Assembly: GCF_003634575.1 (NCBI RefSeq)
Contig: NZ_RBLJ01000004.1
Coordinates: 682,001-746,000, forward strand
Length of the DNA stretch: 64,000 bases
Reading direction: 5' to 3'
Origin: Photorhabdus asymbiotica
GTDB taxonomy: Bacteria > Pseudomonadota > Gammaproteobacteria > Enterobacterales > Enterobacteriaceae
The notes under the pieces are model-generated. The model saw only the letters and a list, made by a program, of their open reading frames with translations, did not search any database and was not told the origin of the DNA. Shown here piece by piece: positions 1 to 8,094 of this stretch; position 1 is the first letter of the stretch; each line of letters starts with the position of its first letter. The position numbers were made by a program, and so were the translations under genes.

Positions 1-2
1 AA

Positions 3-512
3 TGGCTGGAAGAGCGCAACCCAAGTAATCATGTACGGCTCAGAACTACCTTACCCACTAAAACAAAATTATATTTAATTCCATCACTCAACCCTGAAAC
101 AGAAAATAATCTGAAAGAGGCTGGGAATATTCAGAAAAGATTTTTTCAACAAATCAGTGAGGCAGATAAGGCTAAATGGTTTCCGCTGAATGAAAACCCG
201 ACTTTAAAAGATGCACTGGGTTTTCCTGATCACAGTTCGTTGAAATATGCTCGCTATATTGGTGCAAGACTGGCAGAACTGGTTATACCAGAGAAATATC
301 ATTTTTTCCGGGATCAGGAACAATTATTTGAAAAAGTGCTGAATGAAAGGAGCGATATTGTATCGGATATTCGACAACGCGATACCTTATTTTTACAGAT
401 GGACCATCAGTTAAAGCAGGCACTGATTTGTACTCAACAGGATAAACAGGGCTTATTGGCTTTAACGCGCTATGCAGAAAATGCTGTTGGGATTGAGGAC
501 AATCTACCATGA
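3..512 (+). CDS. C-terminal part of a putative T6SS effector (5' end outside window)
   Basis: An open frame enters from the left edge and gives about 169 residues before the stop at 510-512. I see no recognisable catalytic motif in this tail; it is charged and probably helical. Its job is inferred from context: its stop overlaps the start of an immunity-type lipoprotein (TGA within ATGATA), and vgrG plus a DUF4123 adaptor follow. That arrangement is typical of a VgrG-delivered antibacterial effector, for example a Tle-type phospholipase with a lipoprotein immunity partner. The last residues (NAV.IEDNLP) are repeated as a relic in both spacers downstream, showing that effector tail plus immunity gene was the duplicated unit. 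The catalytic class cannot be decided from this fragment. Confidence 0.6.
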   Translation, partial: WLEERNPSNHVRLRTTLPTKTKLYLIPSLNPETENNLKEAGNIQKRFFQQISEADKAKWFPLNENPTLKDALGFPDHSSLKYARYIGARLAELVIPEKYHFFRDQEQLFEKVLNERSDIVSDIRQRDTLFLQMDHQLKQALICTQQDKQGLLALTRYAENAVGIEDNLP

Positions 513-1267
513 TAAATATAAAAAAATACTTACTGATATTATTAGCCATATTCATATCGGGCTGTGCAGATCCGAATGAACCACTTTCGCCCCCGAAGGA
601 TAATCAGTGGATAACAGTGGAAGGAGTTGCGCCGAAATATACAAAACCCTATGTGTCCGCTGTATATACATCAAAAGACTGCCTTAAATCTCAGTGGCAT
701 GCGGATATGTCGTCTTATAAGGTGCCGACCCATCACGGATTGCGTCTGGATGTGAAGGCTGATCCGCAAACCGGTTACTTTCAAGCGAAGTTACCCTTTA
801 ATGGTGGGGGCAGGTGCAAATGGAAAATTGATCGGGCCTTTGTGAACGTGGGTTATACCGATGTTAGCCATTTGATGAAAGATGTTGTGATATATGAAGG
901 AGGGGGAGGAACAGGGTTAACCGCGTTTATCAACGATGCAGTTCAAACGAATCTTAGCGAAACAGCGGCATTGAATACCATTGATTATAGTCCCACTATT
1001 TACCCTGTATTGAAGATGGTTGAAAAATTCCCGAAAAGAATATTCTTGCAGGGGGAATTAAGAGTGCGTCCCTTTCGATTAACGTTGATTCCGGGAGCCG
1101 AATGGAAAATTACCTTTAAACCTAAACTGGATGAAACCAAAATGCCGAAAATTACCGTGACTGACGGTAAGGGCGAGTGGGTTGAATATCCCAATGGGCG
1201 AATTGATCTGAATCGGCAATCAATAGATTACTGGAAAATAACGGCACCAAAACCGCCAGTAAAATAA
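509..1267 (+). CDS. T6SS immunity lipoprotein, Tli3-like (copy 1)
   Basis: A 252-residue lipoprotein: hydrophobic signal peptide ending in a lipobox (FISGC, lipidated Cys19), then a secreted domain with several Cys and a GGGG loop around residue 132. The start overlaps the stop of the upstream effector; GAGGA nine bases before the ATG serves as ribosome site. Lipoprotein immunity proteins of this size guard the periplasm against T6SS lipase effectors (Tli families), and the N-terminal pattern after the lipobox (V.GVAP.YTKPYVSAVYTS.DC) resembles the Tli3 group as I remember it. The second copy downstream is almost identical for the first half. Function is inferred from effector/vgrG context; the lipoprotein call is secure. 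Confidence 0.7.
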   Translation: MINIKKYLLILLAIFISGCADPNEPLSPPKDNQWITVEGVAPKYTKPYVSAVYTSKDCLKSQWHADMSSYKVPTHHGLRLDVKADPQTGYFQAKLPFNGGGRCKWKIDRAFVNVGYTDVSHLMKDVVIYEGGGGTGLTAFINDAVQTNLSETAALNTIDYSPTIYPVLKMVEKFPKRIFLQGELRVRPFRLTLIPGAEWKITFKPKLDETKMPKITVTDGKGEWVEYPNGRIDLNRQSIDYWKITAPKPPVK

Positions 1268-1337
1268 ATGGGGAAGGATGACCTTGACACTTTGACACTC
1301 ATATAGATAACGCTGTAGATATTGAGGACAATCTACC
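1268..1337 (+). repeat. Duplicated spacer with effector-tail relic
   Basis: The 3' part of this spacer reads NAVDIEDNLP-stop in the effector frame, matching the true effector end (NAVGIEDNLP). The same relic precedes the third, broken copy at about 2122-2158. The spacers share the strings gaccttgacactcatatag and ataacgctgtagatattgag (with a small TTTGACAC duplication only here). They show that effector end plus immunity gene was amplified as a unit. Confidence 0.7.
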
Positions 1338-2093
1338 ATGATAAATACAAAAAAATACTTGCCGGTATTGTTAGCCATATTCATATCGGGTTGTGCTGAT
1401 CCGAATGAACCACTTTCGCCCCCGAAGGATAATCAGTGGATAACAGTGGAAGGAGTTGCGCCGAAATATACAAAACCCTATGTGTCCGCTGTATATACAT
1501 CAAAAGACTGCCTTAAATCTCAGTGGCATGCGGATATGTCGTCTTATAAGGTGCCGACCCATCACGGATTGCGTCTGGATGTGAAGGCTGATCCGCAAAC
1601 CGGTTACTTTCAAGCGAAGTTACCCTTTAATGGTGGGGGCAGGTGCAAATGGAAAATTGACCGGGCTTTTGTGTCAGTGAGTTATACCGATGTTAGCCAC
1701 TTGGTGAAAGATGCGGCTCTATATGACGGAGGAGGAGGAACAGGTTTAACCGCATTTATCAACGATGCGATCCAAACAAATCTTAGTGAAACAGCGGCAT
1801 TGAATACCATAGATTATAGCCCGGTTATTTACCCTGTTTTAGAATTATCTGTGAATTTTCCTAAAAGTATATTTTTACAAGGTGAATTGGGTATGCGTCC
1901 TTTTCGGCTGAAGTTAACTCCAGGAGCGGAATGGAAAATTATTTATAAGCCTAAGCTGGATGAAACCAAAATGCCGAAAATCACTATTACTAAAGGGAAG
2001 GAATGGGTTGAATATCCCAATGGGCGAATTGATCTGAATCGGCAATCAATAGATTACTGGAAAATAACGGCACCAAAACCGCCAGTAAAATAA
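1338..2093 (+). CDS. T6SS immunity lipoprotein, Tli3-like (copy 2)
   Basis: A 251-residue paralogue of the preceding gene with the same lipobox and the same GAGGA ribosome site. The coding DNA is identical to copy 1 for about 260 bases (1399-1660 against 569-830) and again over the last 80 or so bases, but differs in the middle and in the first codons. That patchwork is typical of gene conversion between immunity alleles. The middle differences (for example AALYDGGGG for VVIYEGGGG, and LSVNFPKSIF for MVEKFPKRIF) could mark the surface recognising different effector variants. The spacer before it contains a relic of the effector 3' end. It is probably an orphan immunity gene protecting against a related effector. 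Confidence 0.68.
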   Translation: MINTKKYLPVLLAIFISGCADPNEPLSPPKDNQWITVEGVAPKYTKPYVSAVYTSKDCLKSQWHADMSSYKVPTHHGLRLDVKADPQTGYFQAKLPFNGGGRCKWKIDRAFVSVSYTDVSHLVKDAALYDGGGGTGLTAFINDAIQTNLSETAALNTIDYSPVIYPVLELSVNFPKSIFLQGELGMRPFRLKLTPGAEWKIIYKPKLDETKMPKITITKGKEWVEYPNGRIDLNRQSIDYWKITAPKPPVK

Positions 2094-2155
2094 ATGGGGA
2101 AAGATGACCTTGACACTCATATAGATAACGCTGTAGATATTGAGGACAATCTACC

Positions 2156-2245
2156 ATGATAAATACAAAAAAATACTTGCCGGTATTGAAAGATGGCCGG
2201 ATGGATATTAACAGAGATTCTATTGACTATTGGAAAATAAAATAA
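2156..2245 (+). pseudogene. Internally deleted third immunity-lipoprotein copy (29 codons)
   Basis: Starting at the same effector-tail relic and ribosome site, the frame reads MINTKKYLPVL, which matches the start of copy 2. It then jumps directly into KDGRMDINRDSIDYWKIK and a stop, a diverged version of the C-terminus of the two full copies (NGRIDLNRQSIDYWKI). About 220 codons are missing but the frame is kept. It has lost the lipobox Cys and the whole periplasmic domain, so it should not be functional. Its 3' end is a different allele from the other two, so it probably marks the original gene end into which the others were recombined. Confidence 0.75.
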
Positions 2246-2311
2246 TGCTGAAAAGGTCTTATCACTGATTTGTTTAAATATAAATATCAACTTTATAAAT
2301 AAGGAGTCCAT

Positions 2312-4291
2312 ATGAACGATGGATTACATTTTCTCTGTCATGTTACCGATTTGCCAGAGAAAACATTTGCTGTAGCCGAGTTTTCTTTGCAGGAAGAATT
2401 GTCCCAACTGTTTATTCTGAGTTTAACCTTAGTCAGTAAACGGGCAGATATTGATTTGGAATCATTGTTACTCCAGTCGGTGAAATTCCGGGTTGTTTTT
2501 AATGATGTTGAGCAGCGTCAGGTCAGCGGTGTGATTGCACGGGCCGAACGGGGTAATACCGATGCCCATCAAACAACTTACTTTCTTATCGTCCGGCCTG
2601 CACTCTGGCGGCTAACGCTTAATCAGGACAGCCGGATTTACCATCAGCAAAGTATCCCGCAAATCCTTAACAGCCTGTTGCAAAAACACCGTGTTTTGTC
2701 TGATTCTCAACTGGATTCGTCACATCTCACGCGTGAGTATGTGACGCAGAAACGCGAGTCCGATTATGAATTTTTTACCCGGTTAGCAGCAGAAGAAGGG
2801 CTGAGTTTCTGGTTTGAAGATGACAAATTATTTTTTAGTGACAGCCATTTGGGGATGATGGCCACACCACCGCTGGTCTATAACCCTCAGATACGGCAGG
2901 CTACCGAAATGAATGTCATTAATCAGATCCATCTGGGGGTTTCCATGACGCCGCAACGGGTGATTTATAAAGACCGTAATCCCCGCAATCCCGATTACCG
3001 CCTGATGCACCGGGCTGATATCAATCCCGATATTTACGGACAGGAAACGTTGTTCACAATCTTTGAAAGCTATGGCCGTTTTCAGAAAGATGCTGAAGCA
3101 AAACCCTTTGTCCGCCACCGTCAACAGGAATACCAAAATCAACGTCAGACCGGCAGCGGGCAAAGTAACTGTTTTCAATTGATGCCCGGTAAAATCTTTG
3201 AGATGAGCGAACATCCGGTTGATGCGATGAATGATCGCTGGCAAATCATTACCATTCGTCATTATGGCCGGTGTCCACAGGTGTTACAGGAAGCCTATGG
3301 GGAACAAGGAACCTTCTTTTCAAACGAGTTCAGTTTTATTTCCGGCTATGATGACTGGCGACCGCCATATTATTACAAACCGCTGGCCGATGGTAAGGAA
3401 GTGGCGACCGTGGTTGGTCCGGCAGAGGAAGAGATTTATGTCAATGAGGATGGCTGTATCCGTATCCATTTCCACTGGAATCGCTACGATGAGGCCGATG
3501 ACAGCGCATCCTGCTGGGTACGGTTCACACAGGGCTGGAATGGCAGCGGCTACGGTTTTATGGCGATCCCCCGTATTGGTCAGGAAGTCATTGTTTCCTA
3601 TCTAAATGGCGATATTGATCGCCCAATTGTCACCGGCTGTACCTACAATGGTCTGAATCGTCCACCGCTGGATTTACCTGCCGAAAAAACCCGAACCACT
3701 TTTAAAACCCAGACTCACAAAGGGGAGGGTTTTAATGAACTACGGTTTGAGGATGAAAAAGATCGGGAAGAGATTTATCTACACGGGCAAAAAGACCTGA
3801 CCGCGCATATTGAACACGATGCTTACTGGCATATCAAACACGATCATAAGCAGCGGATCGATAACAGTCGTTACAGTGAAATCGGTGCCGATGATCACCA
3901 GAAAATCACCGGTTCAATTAAGCACAGCACTGATGGTAACGTGTCACACCGTATTACCGGTAGTCAGTATTTACAAGCTGGGGATGCACTAGTCGCTGAA
4001 AGTGGTCAGGAGATACATTTAAAAAGCGGGGGCAAAATTGTGCTAGAAGCTGGGTCAGAAATCACGTTAAAAGTAGGTGGTAGTTTTATACGGCTAACTC
4101 CCGGCGGTATTCTGACTTCCGCGAATTTATCTGTCGGGCAGGGTTCTGCCGGTACGGGGCGTGGGCTGTCTCTGCAACTGCCGGACGGTGTAGAGCCGCT
4201 GCTGGATATTAAATTCCCGGCCAAACCGTCTTGTGCTTTGCTGGCTCAACGGGAAGCTAACTGGGTTATCAATCAACAGGAGGATATATGA
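2312..4291 (+). CDS. vgrG: VgrG (TssI) T6SS spike protein
   Basis: 659 residues. The N-terminal two thirds is the phage gpD/gp27-like hub. A gp5-like OB fold follows (about residues 380-460, with VNEDGCIRIHFHWNR, SCWVRFTQGWNG and PRIGQEVIVSYLNGDIDRPI). The C-terminus is a repetitive beta-helix needle (about 490-640) with glycine-rich GGKIVLEAGSEITLKVGGS repeats. There is no extra C-terminal enzymatic domain, so cargo is probably non-covalent and loaded through the adaptor gene that overlaps its stop. A clear ribosome site (AAGGAG) precedes the ATG. It forms the tip of the T6SS puncturing device; no sheath or baseplate genes are present here, so this is an auxiliary vgrG island. Confidence 0.95.
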   Translation: MNDGLHFLCHVTDLPEKTFAVAEFSLQEELSQLFILSLTLVSKRADIDLESLLLQSVKFRVVFNDVEQRQVSGVIARAERGNTDAHQTTYFLIVRPALWRLTLNQDSRIYHQQSIPQILNSLLQKHRVLSDSQLDSSHLTREYVTQKRESDYEFFTRLAAEEGLSFWFEDDKLFFSDSHLGMMATPPLVYNPQIRQATEMNVINQIHLGVSMTPQRVIYKDRNPRNPDYRLMHRADINPDIYGQETLFTIFESYGRFQKDAEAKPFVRHRQQEYQNQRQTGSGQSNCFQLMPGKIFEMSEHPVDAMNDRWQIITIRHYGRCPQVLQEAYGEQGTFFSNEFSFISGYDDWRPPYYYKPLADGKEVATVVGPAEEEIYVNEDGCIRIHFHWNRYDEADDSASCWVRFTQGWNGSGYGFMAIPRIGQEVIVSYLNGDIDRPIVTGCTYNGLNRPPLDLPAEKTRTTFKTQTHKGEGFNELRFEDEKDREEIYLHGQKDLTAHIEHDAYWHIKHDHKQRIDNSRYSEIGADDHQKITGSIKHSTDGNVSHRITGSQYLQAGDALVAESGQEIHLKSGGKIVLEAGSEITLKVGGSFIRLTPGGILTSANLSVGQGSAGTGRGLSLQLPDGVEPLLDIKFPAKPSCALLAQREANWVINQQEDI

Positions 4292-5049
4292 ATATAGCTA
4301 TGAGCTGGCAACAGTGGTTGACTGCCCCCAATAAATCGCCCGTTTTCTTTATGCTGAATTCGCTGGCCCAGCCTGATCCGGTTGATCTCTTTTACACTCA
4401 GGATTGGGTTGAACAGGCGTTTCCTTTATATAGTGATACTCAGATGAATCACCTTTTGGCGCAAAGCCCTTGGCTAGTTCAGCCAAAGTCAGGCTGCTTG
4501 TCAATGATTGCTCATCAGCTTGATCGTCAAGCATTGAGTGATATCAGCTGGGGTTGGGCTTATCGTAGTGATAACTCATGGTCGCAACAGCTTAATCACT
4601 GGCGTTCACGCCAGTTGGTGATCTTACAGGAAAAACAGGTGGTTTTTCGCTTAATGGATGCGCGCATTTTCAGTCCGTTATTACCGGCAATGACCGATAG
4701 CGATTGGTCAGAATTACTGACCCCGGTAAGTGAGTTAATGATAGATACACCTGAACCACACATTTATTACCGCCCTGAAAATTGTGATCAAAGCAGGAGT
4801 GATAAGCCTTTTGTTCTGGGGCATCATTTGATTCAAGCCTGGCATCGTTCTACTTATGCCCTGCAAGGATTGGTATTTGCGCTGAGTAGTGATCTATGGG
4901 AGAACCACGGTGAATTGGCTGAAAAACTGGATACGCCAAAAGGAAAGTTACAGGAACGGATTACTGATTGGTTACGATATCGTTTAGAAAGTGGAGATGA
5001 CATTGGTAAACTGACCAGTGCAGATTATTTACAGGCACTTAATGAGTAA
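4288..5049 (+). CDS. DUF4123 T6SS effector-loading adaptor (Tap/TEC)
   Basis: 253 residues of the DUF4123 family, whose members chaperone a specific effector onto VgrG. The conserved N-terminal half is visible (FFMLNSLAQPDP, LYSDTQ, SPWLVQ, WGWAYRS, HWRSRQLV, FRLMDARIFSPLL). The ATG overlaps the vgrG stop (ATGA) with CAGGAGG just upstream, so the two are translationally coupled. Normally the effector follows the adaptor; here nothing T6SS-like follows and the hexR gene comes next in the opposite direction. The effector is therefore either the one encoded upstream of the immunity genes or has been lost. Cytoplasmic protein. Confidence 0.85.
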   Translation: MNIAMSWQQWLTAPNKSPVFFMLNSLAQPDPVDLFYTQDWVEQAFPLYSDTQMNHLLAQSPWLVQPKSGCLSMIAHQLDRQALSDISWGWAYRSDNSWSQQLNHWRSRQLVILQEKQVVFRLMDARIFSPLLPAMTDSDWSELLTPVSELMIDTPEPHIYYRPENCDQSRSDKPFVLGHHLIQAWHRSTYALQGLVFALSSDLWENHGELAEKLDTPKGKLQERITDWLRYRLESGDDIGKLTSADYLQALNE

Positions 5050-5058
5050 TAAACAATC

Positions 5059-5086
5059 GCTGACTGCGCAATCGTTGCGAGTCAGC
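5059..5086 (-). terminator. Hairpin between the T6SS adaptor and hexR
   Basis: GCTGACT...AGTCAGC with an inner CGCAA-TCG-TTGCG pairing makes a long stem with one bulge. On the minus strand a T-rich stretch (TTGTTTATT) follows, so it probably terminates hexR; it may also serve the converging T6SS transcript. Confidence 0.5.
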
Positions 5087-5100
5087 CTAACAACAAGGCT

Positions 5101-5961
5101 TCAGGCTGGGGGAAAGCCAATCTTATCAAAGCGTGAATTTCGTAGTGCTTCTTTGACTTTTTTTAAGTTATCTCTGAATGCCGTACCTCGGCGCAGGGTA
5201 AATCCGGTAGCCAGAACATCAATGACGGTTAATTGAGCGATTCTTGATACCATTGGCATATAGATATCGGTATCTTCTGGGACATCCAGAAGAATGGAGA
5301 GCGTTGCTTCGCAGGCAAGAGGGGAGTTGCGGGAGGTAATTGCGATGACTGTCGCATCATTCTGACGTGCAAGTTGTGCTGCTTCAACCAGGCTTTTTGT
5401 TCTGCCAGTATGGGATATCAACACGACTACGTCACCTTCGGTACTGTTAATACAGCTCATCCGTTGCATCACAATGTCATCAAAATAGATAACTGGAATA
5501 TTGAACCGGAAGAATTTATTCATGGCATCATGAGCAACTGCGGCAGAAGCCCCTAAGCCAAAAAATGAGATTTTCCGCGCTTGAGTCAATAAATCGACTG
5601 CTCGGTTAATGGCAGTAATATCCAAATTACTTTTTACTGTGTCCAGCGTCGCCATGACTGATTCAAATATCTTATTGGTATAGGCGCTAACGGTGTCGCT
5701 TTCTTCAACATTACGATTTACATAGGGTGTGCCATTGGCAAGGCTTTGGGCCAGATGGAGTTTGAAATCGGGGAAACCTTTGGTTTCGAGACGACGGCAA
5801 AAACGGTTAACGGTTGGCTCACTGACTTGCGCCATTTTTGCTAGTGTTGCGATACTGGAATGAATTGCCGTTTGCGGTGAAGCCAGGATTATCTGCGCCA
5901 CTTTTTTTTCTGATTTACTTAAAAACTCAATACTGTTTTGCACCCGTTCCAGTGTGTTCAT
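5101..5961 (-). CDS. hexR: HexR, RpiR-family transcriptional regulator
   Basis: 286 residues: N-terminal RpiR-type helix-turn-helix (about 1-77; SEPTVNRFCRRL recognition region) and C-terminal SIS sugar-phosphate domain (about 120-260; ARKISFFGLGASAAVAHDAMNKFFR, VVVLISHTGRTKSLVEAAQLAR). In gammaproteobacteria HexR senses 2-keto-3-deoxy-6-phosphogluconate and controls zwf and central carbon genes. It is divergent from zwf, and a good HexR-type palindrome lies just before zwf, so it most likely represses zwf from that site. The edd and eda genes that often follow zwf are not here. Cytoplasmic. Confidence 0.93.
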   Translation of the reverse strand: MNTLERVQNSIEFLSKSEKKVAQIILASPQTAIHSSIATLAKMAQVSEPTVNRFCRRLETKGFPDFKLHLAQSLANGTPYVNRNVEESDTVSAYTNKIFESVMATLDTVKSNLDITAINRAVDLLTQARKISFFGLGASAAVAHDAMNKFFRFNIPVIYFDDIVMQRMSCINSTEGDVVVLISHTGRTKSLVEAAQLARQNDATVIAITSRNSPLACEATLSILLDVPEDTDIYMPMVSRIAQLTVIDVLATGFTLRRGTAFRDNLKKVKEALRNSRFDKIGFPPA

Positions 5962-6303
5962 AAAACGTAATTACCTATGGTTTTAACGATTTCATTCAAA
6001 AAGGAAATCTATGTAAGTTTTATGAAAATATACTACTAGTAAATTGAAGCTGGCAGCAGGAAGTCACAATAATCTAATATTTTTCATAAAAGTATGACAA
6101 GTGTCTAACTTTCACATCGGTAATTCTCTTTCATATAAGTTGTAAAATTACCTAATAATATAATTATTCAGTGGCAGTAGCACCTATTGCTAATAGAAGA
6201 TTAGCGTTATTCGCTATAGCTGTTTACGTGCTATAGCCAAAAGGGTACATTATCGGCTAAAGCTGTAACAAAATTACAATATCCCGCAACAAGGAGATGC
6301 AAT
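5962..6303. promoter_or_regulatory. Divergent hexR-zwf regulatory region
   Basis: A 342-base AT-rich gap between the divergent hexR and zwf genes. It contains the HexR-like palindrome annotated separately and a weaker partial version (TGTAAAATTACC at 6141-6152), plus short repeated GCTATAGC-like motifs at 6212-6240. No small ORF is convincing. Confidence 0.6.
6264..6278. promoter_or_regulatory. HexR operator before zwf
   Basis: TGTAACAAAATTACA is a near-perfect match to the 15-base HexR palindrome (TGTAATNNNATTACA type). It lies 26 bases before the zwf start, where a bound repressor would block transcription or early elongation. Confidence 0.75.
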
Positions 6304-7779
6304 ATGGCGGTTACTTCCACGGCTCAGGCTTGTGATTTAGTAATTTTTGGTGCTAAAGGGGATTTGGCTCGCCGGAAATTATTACCTTCCCTTTATCAGC
6401 TTGAGAAAGCGGGTTATATCCATCCTGAAACCCGAATTATTGGTGTCGGTCGGGCTGATTGGGATAAAAAGGCTTATACCAAAGTGGTTGAAGAAGCTTT
6501 AAATACCTTCTTATCGGAAGAATTAGATCCAGAGTTATGGAAAACACTGAGTGAACGTTTGGCGTTTTGCAATCTGGATGTTAATCAAAAGGAAGACTTT
6601 GCCAAACTGAAAGCAATTCTTAAGCGGGAGAATCGGCCTGCAATTCACTATTTTGCGATGCCACCAAGTACTTTTGGCTCAGTTTGTCATGGATTGGGCC
6701 TTGCAGGACTAAATAAAGAGCCAAACCGGGTTGTGATGGAAAAGCCTTTAGGGATCGATCTTGAATCATCTAAAGCCATTAATGATGAAGTGGCAAAATA
6801 TTTCAATGAGTGTCAGGTTTATCGTATCGATCATTATCTGGGTAAAGAAACGGTATTGAATTTGTTGGCGTTGCGGTTTGCCAATTCTTTGTTCGTGAAT
6901 AACTGGGATCACCGGACAATTGATCATGTACAAATTACGGTAGCGGAAGAAGTCGGTATTGAAGGCCGTTGGGGTTATTTTGATCAGGCCGGGCAGATGC
7001 GCGATATGATTCAGAATCACTTGTTACAAATATTGACTATGATTGCGATGTCTCCTCCGGCAGATTTAACAACAGACCATATCCGTGATGAAAAAGTGAA
7101 AGTATTGCGTTCTCTGCGCCGTATTGATCACACAAATGTACGGGAGAAAACGGTGCGCGGTCAGTACACCGCTGGTTTTGTTCAGGGCAGTAAGGTACCG
7201 GGTTATCTGGAAGAAGAGGGAGCTAACCAGTCTAGTAGAACAGAAACTTTTGTCTCTATCCGTGTCGATATTGATGACTGGCGTTGGGCTGGGGTTCCTT
7301 TTTATTTGAGAACCGGTAAGCGCCTGCCAACTAAATGTTCTGAGGTGGTGGTTTATTTCAAGAAACCGGCACTGAATTTGTTCTCTGAATCTTATCAACA
7401 GTTACCGCAGAACAAACTGACTATTCGTCTGCAACCGGATGAAGGTATTGATATTGAAGTGCTGAACAAAGCACCGGGGCTTGAGCATAAACACCGTTTG
7501 CAAACAACTAAGTTGGATTTGAGTTTCTCTGAAACTTTTAATCATATTCCGCTAGCGGATGCTTATGAGAGGTTATTACTGGAAGCGATGCGTGGTATTC
7601 AGGCGCTATTCGTTCGTCGTGATGAAGTGGAAGAAGCCTGGAAGTGGGTCGATTCTATTATGAATGCATGGGCGGCGGATAATGAAGCGCCTAAGCCTTA
7701 TCAGGCGGGAACGTGGGGACCCGTTGCTTCTGTTGCTATGATCACCCGTGATGGCCGTTCGTGGAATGAATTCGAATAA
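6304..7779 (+). CDS. zwf: Glucose-6-phosphate 1-dehydrogenase
   Basis: 491 residues, the usual length of enterobacterial Zwf. The N-terminal NADP-binding motif GAKGDLARRKLLP, the active-site RIDHYLGKE signature (about residue 178) and the C-terminal domain are all present. It oxidises glucose-6-phosphate to 6-phosphogluconolactone in the cytoplasm, the entry step of the oxidative pentose phosphate pathway and an NADPH source. The start is supported by AAGGAGATGCAAT immediately upstream. It is monocistronic here: two ERIC repeats follow its stop instead of edd-eda. Confidence 0.97.
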   Translation: MAVTSTAQACDLVIFGAKGDLARRKLLPSLYQLEKAGYIHPETRIIGVGRADWDKKAYTKVVEEALNTFLSEELDPELWKTLSERLAFCNLDVNQKEDFAKLKAILKRENRPAIHYFAMPPSTFGSVCHGLGLAGLNKEPNRVVMEKPLGIDLESSKAINDEVAKYFNECQVYRIDHYLGKETVLNLLALRFANSLFVNNWDHRTIDHVQITVAEEVGIEGRWGYFDQAGQMRDMIQNHLLQILTMIAMSPPADLTTDHIRDEKVKVLRSLRRIDHTNVREKTVRGQYTAGFVQGSKVPGYLEEEGANQSSRTETFVSIRVDIDDWRWAGVPFYLRTGKRLPTKCSEVVVYFKKPALNLFSESYQQLPQNKLTIRLQPDEGIDIEVLNKAPGLEHKHRLQTTKLDLSFSETFNHIPLADAYERLLLEAMRGIQALFVRRDEVEEAWKWVDSIMNAWAADNEAPKPYQAGTWGPVASVAMITRDGRSWNEFE

Positions 7780-7801
7780 CTGACGATAAATGAGGGAGAT
7801 A

Positions 7802-7928
7802 TATACCTTATGGATTTCAAGATGCATCGCGACGGCCAGGGAGCGAATCCCCGGGAGCATAGATAACTCTGTGACCGGGGTGAGTGAGTGCAGCCAACAA
7901 AGAGGCAACTTGAAAGATAACGGGTATA
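7802..7928 (+). repeat. ERIC element (127 bp)
   Basis: Full-length enterobacterial repetitive intergenic consensus element from TATACC to GGGTATA with the central GAATCCCCGGGAGC / GACCGGGGTGAGTGA palindrome. It starts 22 bases after zwf and shares its terminal TA with the next copy. Confidence 0.93.
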
Positions 7929-8053
7929 TACCCAATAAATTTCGAGTTGCAGCGCGGCGGCAAGTGAACGAATCCCCAGGAGCATAGATAACTATGTGAC
8001 TGGGGTGAGTGAAAGCAGCCAACAAAGCAGCAACTTGAAGGATGAAGGGTATA
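7927..8053 (+). repeat. ERIC element (127 bp), head-to-tail with previous
   Basis: A second full-length copy in the same orientation, overlapping the first by the terminal TA. It is a different sequence variant (GAGTTGCAGCGCGGCGGCAAG end), so it is an independent insertion at the TA of the first rather than a local duplication. Confidence 0.93.
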
Positions 8054-8071
8054 CATCCCTCCATTGAGGCT

Positions 8072-8094
8072 CAAGCCGTACGATGGGCGGCTTG
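8072..8094 (+). terminator. Possible zwf terminator
   Basis: CAAGCCG - 9-base loop - CGGCTTG, placed after the two ERIC copies. The following tract is only moderately T-rich, so this is a weak call. Confidence 0.35.

Noticed and set aside
2828-3605. Long antisense and shifted frames inside vgrG
   Set aside because: They are shadows of a well-conserved coding region with no ribosome site.
5042-5236. Plus-strand frame after the DUF4123 adaptor that could be the start of a missing effector (MSNKQSLTAQ...)
   Set aside because: It reads through the terminator hairpin and antisense to the conserved 3' end of hexR; no effector-like features.
7066-7398. 110-residue minus-strand frame inside zwf
   Set aside because: Antisense shadow of the conserved zwf coding sequence.
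7606-8074. Several overlapping minus-strand frames of 85-152 residues around the ERIC pair after zwf
   Set aside because: They consist mainly of translated ERIC repeat, recur at every ERIC locus in the window and have no ribosome sites.
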